Positions 30,555-36,377 of a DNA stretch of 36,377 nucleotides are shown piece by piece (position 1 is the first letter of the stretch; each line of letters starts with the position of its first letter). The stretch covers positions 1 to 36,377 of the forward strand of contig JBILOY010000021.1 of assembly GCA_044374195.1 (NCBI GenBank), read 5' to 3'. Origin of the DNA: CAIKZY01 sp044374195 (GTDB lineage: Bacteria > Actinomycetota > Actinomycetes > S36-B12). The translations under genes and the position numbers were made by a program. The notes below the pieces were generated by a model. That model ran no database searches and had not been told where the DNA came from. It saw only the letters and a list, made by a program, of their open reading frames with translations.

Positions 30555-31547
30555 GTGACGATGAATGCAATTGAGGTCGACGGCGGCAAGGGTGGGCCAG
30601 AGGCGATGCACTGGGTCGAGGTCGCATCGCCTGAACTGAATGCCGGTGAAGTGCTGATCGATATCACGGCAACAGCCGTCAATCGAGCAGATCTCTTGCA
30701 GCGCCAGGGCTACTACGACCCGCCGCCCGGTGCCACGCGCATTCTGGGCCTGGAGTGCTCCGGCACCATCGCGGCCGTTTCCCCCGGCATCACTCATCTG
30801 AAGGTTGGCGATCAGGTCACCGCGCTGCTCGCCGGTGGTGGCTATGCCGAGCAGGTCGCCGTGCCGGCAGGCCAGGTGATGAGCGTTCCCGCCGGAGTCG
30901 ATCTCGTCACCGCAGGCGGTCTACCCGAGGTCGCATGCACGGTGTGGAGCAACCTCGTGATGACTGCTCATCTCGCCGAAGGCGAATGGGTGCTCATTCA
31001 CGGCGGCGGTTCAGGCATCGGCACGTTCGCGATTCAGGTCGCACGCGCCCTCGGCGCTCGCGTTGCTGTCACGGCCGGCAGCCAGGCCAAGCTCGACGCA
31101 TGCGCAGCCCTCGGGGCCGAAGTTCTCATTGACTACAACGAGCAGGATTTCGTCGAGGTCATGAAGGCTGAAACGGGTAGCCGCGGTGTCGACGTCATCC
31201 TCGACAACATGGGCGCGAAGTATCTCGAACGCAATGTCGATGCCCTCGCCCGTAACGGCCGTCTCATCGTGATCGGCCTGCAGGGCGGGGTCAAGGCCGA
31301 ACTGAACATCGGCACGATGCTGCGCAAGAACGTGAGCGTTTCTGCCACCGGCCTTCGTGGCCGCCCCGATTCGGAGAAGGCCACGATCTGCGATGCGGTT
31401 GAGCGCAATGTGTGGCCATGGATCGCGGCGGGCATCGTGAAGCCGGTTATCGATCGCGTGATGCCCATCGATGAGGCAGGCGATGCGCATTCGCTCATTG
31501 AGGTCGGGGCAATCACCGGCAAGCTCGTATTACTTGTTCGCGCCTGA
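30555..31547 (+). CDS. Zinc-free quinone oxidoreductase (PIG3/TP53I3-like)
   Basis: A medium-chain NAD(P)H-dependent oxidoreductase of 330 residues that probably reduces quinones. It has the family start pattern (GGPEAMHWVEVASPEL), NRADLLQRQGYYDPPPG (the PIG3 hallmark near residue 43), a nucleotide site GGGSGIGTFAIQVA, DVILDNMG, and IGLQGG. The zinc-binding Cys/His set of alcohol dehydrogenases is absent. The GTG at 30555 fits TAGCCT-N6; the ATG at 30561 is the alternative. It is convergent with the PhzF-like gene. Confidence 0.88.
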   Translation: MTMNAIEVDGGKGGPEAMHWVEVASPELNAGEVLIDITATAVNRADLLQRQGYYDPPPGATRILGLECSGTIAAVSPGITHLKVGDQVTALLAGGGYAEQVAVPAGQVMSVPAGVDLVTAGGLPEVACTVWSNLVMTAHLAEGEWVLIHGGGSGIGTFAIQVARALGARVAVTAGSQAKLDACAALGAEVLIDYNEQDFVEVMKAETGSRGVDVILDNMGAKYLERNVDALARNGRLIVIGLQGGVKAELNIGTMLRKNVSVSATGLRGRPDSEKATICDAVERNVWPWIAAGIVKPVIDRVMPIDEAGDAHSLIEVGAITGKLVLLVRA

Positions 31548-31577
31548 GCTAACCGCGCATCGGACCAACCGGCGCAA

Positions 31578-32450
31578 TCAGCCCTCGGGCCACGACACCG
31601 TGCCGGTGCCGATGATGTGAACGTCGCCTGACACGACGATGCCGTCGGATGTATCAACGCGCAGTCGACTCGGTTCACCCATGTCTACGCCCTGCGAAAT
31701 CCCGAGCCCAGTGAGTCCGATGCGCTCACGCAGATATGCGCCGAATGGGCCGGCTGCAGAACCCGTGGCCGGATCCTCGCCACCAACTACATCGAGGCTG
31801 AAACTGCGCGCCGACCACTCACCTGCTGATTCCTCTGCGACCACGTAACAGTTCAGTGACATCGCGCTGCCCGACTCAATGGCCTCGAGAGCCTGCCCGA
31901 GCGCGACTCGATCCATTCGCGCAGAGTGCAACGGCTCGGGTGAGGTAAGCGGGATGACGATCATCGGCAGGCCGGTCGACAGCATCTGCACCGGCAATCT
32001 CGGATGCGCAGCGTCTTCGGGTAGGCCCAGCGCTTGCAGAAGTGAACTCGCGTCGAGTTCCTCGCCGAACTCGCATGCGCTCTGCGCCATAGAGACCGTG
32101 CCTGAGTTGCCGTCGAGGCTCACGCTCACCCGATGCACCCCGTGCATGGTCTGCTGCATCAGCTCGCGGATCGGTGTTCCGGCCTGATGACACAGAGCTG
32201 CAGCTGCGCCCAGGGTCGGATGCCCGGCGAAGGGGATCTCGGATTCGACGGTGAAGATTCGATTTCGATAGTCGGCATCGTTGACGGAGGGCGACTGGAG
32301 GAATGAGGTTTCCGACTGCCGCGTGCGTCGTGCGAAGGCTGCCATCGTCGAGGTCGACAACTGATCTGCGGAATGCACGACCGGGAGATGATTGCCCTCA
32401 TGCGGACGCGCCGCGAAGACATCGACGTAGGTAATGGGCAGCCGAAGCAT
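31578..32450 (-). CDS. PhzF-family isomerase-like protein
   Basis: A 290-residue protein of the phenazine biosynthesis PhzF/DapF-like fold. Features: ITYVDVFAARPHEGNHLPVV at the start, the catalytic Glu47 in RQSETSF, the EIPFAGHPTLGAA loop (71-83), and GGEDPATGSAAGPFGAYL near the C-terminus. The family comprises isomerases, mostly of unknown substrate. No phenazine genes are nearby. The ATG at 32450 follows TAGAGT-N6 on the minus strand, and the 15-bp gap to the divergent lipoprotein gene holds both -10 boxes. Confidence 0.88.
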   Translation of the reverse strand: MLRLPITYVDVFAARPHEGNHLPVVHSADQLSTSTMAAFARRTRQSETSFLQSPSVNDADYRNRIFTVESEIPFAGHPTLGAAAALCHQAGTPIRELMQQTMHGVHRVSVSLDGNSGTVSMAQSACEFGEELDASSLLQALGLPEDAAHPRLPVQMLSTGLPMIVIPLTSPEPLHSARMDRVALGQALEAIESGSAMSLNCYVVAEESAGEWSARSFSLDVVGGEDPATGSAAGPFGAYLRERIGLTGLGISQGVDMGEPSRLRVDTSDGIVVSGDVHIIGTGTVSWPEG

Positions 32451-32453
32451 GCT

Positions 32454-32459
32454 TAGACT
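32454..32459 (+). promoter_or_regulatory. Leaderless -10 box of the GH88-like gene
   Basis: TAGACT is followed by six bases (CTAGAG) and the GTG at 32466. It overlaps the minus-strand box at 32457-32462 by 3 bp. Confidence 0.6.
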
Positions 32460-32462
32460 CTA
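32457..32462 (-). promoter_or_regulatory. Leaderless -10 box of the phzF-like gene
   Basis: On the minus strand TAGAGT is followed by six bases (CTAAGC) and the ATG at 32450. Confidence 0.6.
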
Positions 32463-32465
32463 GAG

Positions 32466-33818
32466 GTGAACTCCCTTGGCGCGCTTCGCACTTCCGTGGC
32501 CGCCATCGGTATCGGTGTTGTCACCGCCCTGCTCCTTCAGGGTTGCTCAAGTGCATCGGCGAGCGCAGCACCCAACACGGAGCCGAGCGCCGAGGTATCG
32601 CTCATCGCACGCAGCGCCAATGTGCAGACCTGCGCGGCCAAGCCTGCGCTGTTTTCTGCCTACGACCGAGGCGGGCTGTTCGCCGTTGCGGGCGACAAGC
32701 TCGACGCGGCTGCCGACTTCAATCCGCGCAAGTACCCGATTGGGGCACTGACCGACCAGTCGACCTACGACCGCACCAGGGCGAAGGCTTGGACATCAGG
32801 CTTCTTCCCGTCCTCCCTATGGCTGATGTACCAGCGCACGGGTGACAAGGAGTGGCTGAAGAAGGCGCGCACCTGGACGAAGGCGTTGGTGCCGCTGGCT
32901 GAGTGGGAGGGCACCCACGACCTCGGATTCATGGTCGGCATTCCGATGGAACTCGGCATGCGACTCGATCCGAGTGCGAAGAGGCGTGCCGAGTACCGCA
33001 CCTCCTTTCTCGATGCCGCACGATCTCTGTCGACGCGCTGGAACCCGAATGTGAAAGCGATTCAGTCGGGAACATATGACGGCCAGTGGGGCCTGATCGT
33101 CGACTCGGCGATGAATGCACCCTTGCTCATCGAGGCGGGCATGATCCTCGGCGGCGCTGAGGGGGCTGAGCTGCGCTCACGTGGTGAGCAGCATCTGATG
33201 ACTCTCATCAATACCTTCATTCGTGATGATGGCTCCACCTTCCATCGAATGACCTTCGATCCGATCACGGGCGCCTTGATTGGCCCGGTGGCCGGTCAGG
33301 GCATCGGCGTCGACAGCACATGGGCACGCGGTCAGGCCTGGGCGATCTTCGGTTTCGCCCGTGCGTATCAGCTGACGCGCACTCAGGCTTTTCTCGATGC
33401 GGCCGAGACCACGGCACGCTTTTGGATGACCCATCTCGACGCGCAGTGCGTACCGACATGGGATTTTGACGCCGCGCCTGGCTCACCGCGCGATTCATCC
33501 GCCTCGGCAATCGCGGCCAATGGATTCATCCTGCTCGGCCAGTTCGCCAAGCAGCAGCAACTTCGCACCGCCGCCTACGAGCCGTACGCGCGCACGATGC
33601 TTCACACGATCTCTACGTTGCCGGTTCTCGCAAAAGACTCCGCGAATCCGGGCGTGATGCTGCAGCAGACCTTGAATGTGAACAAGGTCGCGAAGGAAGG
33701 CTCCTACGTCTGGGGTGACACCTTCGCGTTGATGGCAGCGATTAATGCCCTGTACTCAGGTTCGAACGCGACAACCGATTACACGAGCTCGGTGACGTCA
33801 GGCCTGACGATCGGCTAG
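32466..33818 (+). CDS. GH88-like unsaturated glucuronyl hydrolase lipoprotein
   Basis: A 450-residue surface lipoprotein resembling glycoside hydrolase family 88, which removes unsaturated uronic acid from oligosaccharides made by polysaccharide lyases. A signal peptide ends at LLLQGC, with Cys27 as the likely lipid anchor. The (alpha/alpha)6 barrel carries the two catalytic-type aspartates, Asp152 in THDLGFM and Asp213 in LIVDSAMNAPLL, and the substrate-site segment WARGQAWAIFGFARAY. The GTG at 32466 follows TAGACT-N6. Its stop codon overlaps the stop of the convergent SET gene. No polysaccharide lyase is adjacent, so it may act on products made by other cells. Confidence 0.82.
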   Translation: MNSLGALRTSVAAIGIGVVTALLLQGCSSASASAAPNTEPSAEVSLIARSANVQTCAAKPALFSAYDRGGLFAVAGDKLDAAADFNPRKYPIGALTDQSTYDRTRAKAWTSGFFPSSLWLMYQRTGDKEWLKKARTWTKALVPLAEWEGTHDLGFMVGIPMELGMRLDPSAKRRAEYRTSFLDAARSLSTRWNPNVKAIQSGTYDGQWGLIVDSAMNAPLLIEAGMILGGAEGAELRSRGEQHLMTLINTFIRDDGSTFHRMTFDPITGALIGPVAGQGIGVDSTWARGQAWAIFGFARAYQLTRTQAFLDAAETTARFWMTHLDAQCVPTWDFDAAPGSPRDSSASAIAANGFILLGQFAKQQQLRTAAYEPYARTMLHTISTLPVLAKDSANPGVMLQQTLNVNKVAKEGSYVWGDTFALMAAINALYSGSNATTDYTSSVTSGLTIG

Positions 33819-34381
33819 ACGGTAGGCAGTGAGGCAATGCGCTTCATGAGGTACGGCGAGAAGTAGCCCATGTACTTCGCCTGCACGATCGGATCGCGCC
33901 AGTCTGCGCCGGTCACGATGCCGCGGCATGCTGCGCTTCCGCACAGGCAGGTGAACTCGTCGTAATCAGAGGCATCGCACATCGCGTAATCAAAGGTGAG
34001 CTCCTCGCCGACCTCGATATCGCGCATGGCGATCAGTAGCTGGGATCCCGAGAGACCGCAGTTCGGATCGCAGGAGTGGTTGAGCATGTCACCGGGCTCG
34101 CGCACATCAGATGACACGAGGTAGAGGTCTTCATCGACCTGGATCGATCTGGCCTGACGATCGGCTGAAAGGGTGGAGAGGAAATCCCGAGGGACCATCC
34201 ATCCCCCGAAACCGGCGATTGTCTCGCCGGCACTGATCCGCTCCGTCACGAAGGAGCCCCATCCTTTGTCCCCCGCGGGTTGTGCAAGTGCCTTCGGGGT
34301 CAGCCAGTTGTAGTCCACTCGACTCGCATACCTCTCCGCTAGAGCCCACCGTGTGTGGGCAAAGCCCGAAAAGTCTGACAT
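33815..34381 (-). CDS. SET-domain protein-lysine methyltransferase-like protein
   Basis: A 188-residue SET-domain protein, a fold common in eukaryotes and sporadic in bacteria. The SAM-site motif NHSCDPN (101-107), the GEELTFDY motif (125-132) and a post-SET cysteine set (Cys145, Cys147, Cys152; CxCx4C) are present. An upstream GWGSFVTERISAGETI segment matches the SET start. It probably methylates a lysine of an unknown protein. The ATG at 34381 lacks a ribosome site; a TTG at 34399 with GAGG nearby is the alternative. It overlaps the convergent GH88-like gene by stop codons and is divergent from serS. Confidence 0.85.
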   Translation of the reverse strand: MSDFSGFAHTRWALAERYASRVDYNWLTPKALAQPAGDKGWGSFVTERISAGETIAGFGGWMVPRDFLSTLSADRQARSIQVDEDLYLVSSDVREPGDMLNHSCDPNCGLSGSQLLIAMRDIEVGEELTFDYAMCDASDYDEFTCLCGSAACRGIVTGADWRDPIVQAKYMGYFSPYLMKRIASLPTV

Positions 34382-34499
34382 ATGAAGATGAATGGTCAAA
34401 ATGACCTCAGATCGCCCCTTTCCCAGGAGCAACCGCCCGAGGCGTGACTCGTGAGGCAGCCCTCACGCCACGGGCGCGATCGCGCCTCACGGTTCCCCG

Positions 34500-34505
34500 T
34501 AGGCT
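34500..34505 (+). promoter_or_regulatory. Leaderless -10 box of serS
   Basis: TAGGCT is followed by six bases (GTGGCC) and the GTG at 34512. Confidence 0.62.
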
Positions 34506-34511
34506 GTGGCC

Positions 34512-35831
34512 GTGATCGATCCCCAGATTCTGCGCTCCGACCCCGATCGGATCCGCGAGTCCCAGCGCCGCCGTGGCGAAGACATCACGGTCGTCGACCG
34601 CCTCATTGAGGCCGATGTCGCCAAGCGCGCGGCCCAGGCCCACTTCGATGAGCTGCGCAACAGCCAAAAGCTCATCGGCAAGGAAATCGGCCCGCTCCAG
34701 GGCGCCCTGAAGAAGGCGTCCGACGAAGCGGCGAAGGCTGCCGCCCAGGCCGAGCTCGATGCCCTGATGGCCAAGGCCACTGATCTCGCCGAGCGCACCA
34801 AGGCCGCTGAGGCCGCGGCGAATGAGCAGGCCGAGGCCACCGATGCACTCTGGCTGCAGCTGTCGAACCTGGTGAACCTCGACTCCCCCGTCGGCGGCGA
34901 GGAGGATTTCGTCGTCCTCGAGCATGTCGGCACCCCGCGAGATTTTGCGACTGACGGCTTCGAGCCCCGCGATCACCTCGAGATCGGCGAGATGCTCGGC
35001 GCGATCGACACCGTGCGCGGCGCCAAGGTCTCCGGCTCGCGCTTCTTCTACCTGCGCGGCGTCGGCGCCCAGCTCGAGTTCGCGCTGCTCAACATGGCGA
35101 TGGCGCAGGCGACGGCGAACGGCTTCATCCCGATGATCACGCCGAGCCTGGTTCTTCCGAGTGCGATGGACGGCACTGGCTTCCTGGGCCAGGCTGCCGA
35201 GAACGTGTACCGCATCGAGGCCGATGACCTTTACCTCGTCGGCACCTCTGAGGTTCCACTTGCCGCGTACCACGCTGACGAAATCATCGACGCGAAGGAA
35301 CTTCCGATTCGCTACGCGGGTTGGTCGTCATGCTTCCGTCGCGAGGCCGGCACCTACGGCAAGGACACCCGCGGCATCATTCGCGTGCATCAGTTCGACA
35401 AGGTCGAGATGTTCGTCTACTGCGATCCCGCCGATGCCGAGAACGAGCATCAGCGCCTGCTGCAGTGGGAGAAAGATTTCATCGATGCTCTCGAGATCCC
35501 GTACCGCGTGATCGACGTCGCCACTGGCGATCTGGGCAGCAGCGCAGCACGCAAGTTCGACATCGAGGCCTGGATCCCGACCCAGGGCACCTACCGCGAG
35601 GTCACCTCAACCTCCAACACCACGGAGTTCCAGGCTCGACGCCTGAAGATTCGCATGCGCGACGGCGACAAGTCCTCGCCGCTCGCCACCTTGAATGGCA
35701 CGCTCGTGGCAATGCCCCGAATCATCGTCGCCATTCTCGAGAACCACCAGCAGGCCGACGGCTCTGTTGTTATCCCGCAGGCCCTCCGCCCGTTCCTTGG
35801 CGGAATCTCTGCGTTCACCCCGAAGGGCTAG
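34512..35831 (+). CDS. serS: Seryl-tRNA synthetase
   Basis: Charges tRNA-Ser with serine; a class II synthetase of 439 residues. The GTG at 34512 is chosen because the protein then begins MIDPQILR, the usual family start, and because TAGGCT-N6 precedes it; the GTG at 34506 adds two residues. The N-terminal antiparallel coiled coil (about residues 25-105, rich in Ala, Lys and Glu) binds the tRNA long variable arm. Motif 2 has CFRREAGTYGKDTRGIIRVHQF-type residues near 275-297 and motif 3 reads NGTLVAMPRIIVAILENHQQ (about 395-414). Two tRNA-Ser genes occur in the same window. A GC-rich leader region upstream is largely untranscribed if the gene is leaderless. Confidence 0.96.
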   Translation: MIDPQILRSDPDRIRESQRRRGEDITVVDRLIEADVAKRAAQAHFDELRNSQKLIGKEIGPLQGALKKASDEAAKAAAQAELDALMAKATDLAERTKAAEAAANEQAEATDALWLQLSNLVNLDSPVGGEEDFVVLEHVGTPRDFATDGFEPRDHLEIGEMLGAIDTVRGAKVSGSRFFYLRGVGAQLEFALLNMAMAQATANGFIPMITPSLVLPSAMDGTGFLGQAAENVYRIEADDLYLVGTSEVPLAAYHADEIIDAKELPIRYAGWSSCFRREAGTYGKDTRGIIRVHQFDKVEMFVYCDPADAENEHQRLLQWEKDFIDALEIPYRVIDVATGDLGSSAARKFDIEAWIPTQGTYREVTSTSNTTEFQARRLKIRMRDGDKSSPLATLNGTLVAMPRIIVAILENHQQADGSVVIPQALRPFLGGISAFTPKG

Positions 35832-35834
35832 CGT
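35829..35834 (+). promoter_or_regulatory. Leaderless -10 box of the HAD hydrolase gene
   Basis: TAGCGT is followed by six bases (CGTATC) and the GTG at 35841. Its first three bases are the serS stop codon. Confidence 0.5.
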
Positions 35835-35840
35835 CGTATC

Positions 35841-36377
35841 GTGCTGAAAGATTTTCCCCGGGACTTCGAACCCGAACTCATTGCCATTGACTTCGACGAC
35901 ACTCTTGTCGAGCACGGTGATGTCGTGCACGAGCGTGTGCGCGACTCGATCCTGCGCGTGATGGCTGCTGGCGCCACGGTGATCCCGTGCACCGGTCGTT
36001 CCTTGAGCCTCACGGGTGGCGTTGCCCGCACAGCCGGTATGAACAGCTGGGCCATCTGCTCGAACGGCGCCGTGCTTGCCACGGTCGACCCTGAGGCTGT
36101 CATCGAGGCCACGACCTTTGATCCGTCCGAGCTCCTCAGCATGATCGCCCCAATCCTCCCCGAAGCCGTGTATGCAGTTGAGGACATCGATGGCACGTTA
36201 CGCACGACCAGCCTCATCGGCACCGACTACATCTCCAAGCAGGTTCTCGAGGTTCCCTTCGAGCACCTGACCAGCCGCCCGGTCACCCGCGTGGTTGTTC
36301 GCAGCGATGCTCACGTCAATCAGGGCTTCGGTGATATCGCTCGCTCACTCGGCCTTCACTCGGTTGTCTTCGGCGTC
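35841..36377 (+). CDS. HAD-family (Cof-type) phosphatase, partial
   Basis: The first 179 codons of a haloacid-dehalogenase-superfamily hydrolase, open to the window edge with no stop. Motif I IAIDFDDTLV (about residues 14-23) gives the nucleophile Asp and the acid/base Asp two residues later, with a Thr next. Motif II-like CTGRS lies near residue 52. The following cap insert (SNGAVLAT onward) is that of the Cof/IIB group, which dephosphorylates sugar or cofactor phosphates. It begins 9 nt after serS and its candidate -10 overlaps the serS stop, so it may be cotranscribed as well as independently started. The substrate is unknown. Confidence 0.85.
   Translation, partial: MLKDFPRDFEPELIAIDFDDTLVEHGDVVHERVRDSILRVMAAGATVIPCTGRSLSLTGGVARTAGMNSWAICSNGAVLATVDPEAVIEATTFDPSELLSMIAPILPEAVYAVEDIDGTLRTTSLIGTDYISKQVLEVPFEHLTSRPVTRVVVRSDAHVNQGFGDIARSLGLHSVVFGV

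Noticed and set aside
33801..34166. A 16-bp direct repeat GGCCTGACGATCGGCT at 33801-33816 and 34151-34166
   Set aside because: Both copies lie in coding sequence of different genes and strands, with no flanking similarity. One such match in a 36-kb GC-rich window is not surprising.
34441..34469. GGCGTGA...TCACGCC hairpin upstream of serS as a terminator or T-box
   Set aside because: It lies between divergent genes, has no T run, and no T-box motifs (such as the specifier loop or the TGGNACC sequence) are visible.
34473..34486. Perfect palindrome GGCGCGATCGCGCC upstream of serS
   Set aside because: It could be an operator or hairpin, but it is short, GC-only apart from the centre, and occurs once. 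A T-box or other leader is not supported because serS looks leaderless.
34407..35273. A 288-codon minus-strand frame opposite serS
   Set aside because: It mirrors the serS coding sequence; seryl-tRNA synthetase is certain on the plus strand.

Overview
The window is a gene-dense, GC-rich chromosomal segment of an actinobacterium (Actinomycetota). Supporting signs are a polyphosphate-glucokinase-type ROK kinase, an NlpC/P60 cell-wall hydrolase behind a c-di-AMP (ydaO-type) riboswitch, an actinobacterial-type inositol cluster with a Cgl0159-like aldolase, and many genes that look leaderless, with a TAnnnT -10 box six bases before an ATG or GTG. Genus cannot be set from the sequence alone. No insertion sequence, prophage or CRISPR array was seen.

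Region 1 (1-2700): two tRNA genes (Arg-ACG, Ser-GCT), a ROK/polyphosphate glucokinase, a small two-helix membrane protein and an MFS transporter.

Region 2 (2719-19406) is the core: a complete myo-inositol catabolic regulon in three blocks. Block A (minus) is iolE-iolD-iolA. Block B (plus) is an ABC transporter made of a lipoprotein binding protein, a permease and a single-domain ATPase. Block C (minus) is iolC, a Cgl0159-like aldolase, iolB and iolG. An AroE-like dehydrogenase and a zinc alcohol dehydrogenase diverge from block C. Each block has one copy of the palindrome TTGGAGCGCTCCA(A) in its control region. Two LacI-family genes lie between blocks A and B, tail to tail with abutting stop codons. 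The second one is flanked by two copies of another palindrome (core GAYAACGTTRTC) that bracket a good plus-strand promoter for the transporter. Together the genes would import inositol (inferred), oxidise it to inosose (IolG), dehydrate it (IolE), hydrolyse the ring (IolD), isomerise (IolB), phosphorylate (IolC), cleave (Cgl0159-like aldolase in place of IolJ), and convert malonate semialdehyde to acetyl-CoA (IolA). A YcnI-like copper protein gene sits between blocks B and C.

Region 3 (19407-27651): a CrtO-like acyltransferase, tRNA-Ser(UGA), an anchored exported protein of unknown function, a polysaccharide flippase, a nucleosidase, acetolactate decarboxylase, a TrpB2-like PLP enzyme, a glycosyltransferase, and the riboswitch-controlled NlpC/P60 protein.

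Region 4 (27690-36377): remnants of two divergent genes (a sensor kinase and a ferric-reductase-like membrane protein) joined at what looks like one deletion, a MoeA-like protein with altered active-site motifs, a K+ channel with an RCK domain, a PIG3-like quinone oxidoreductase, a PhzF-like protein and a GH88-like lipoprotein sharing a 15-bp bidirectional promoter, a SET-domain methyltransferase, seryl-tRNA synthetase, and the start of a HAD phosphatase cut by the window edge.

Most notable: the two-operator LacI wiring of the inositol regulon, the AroE-like protein without shikimate-binding serines beside it, the leaderless-promoter signature including the 15-bp overlapping divergent promoter, and the double-remnant junction.
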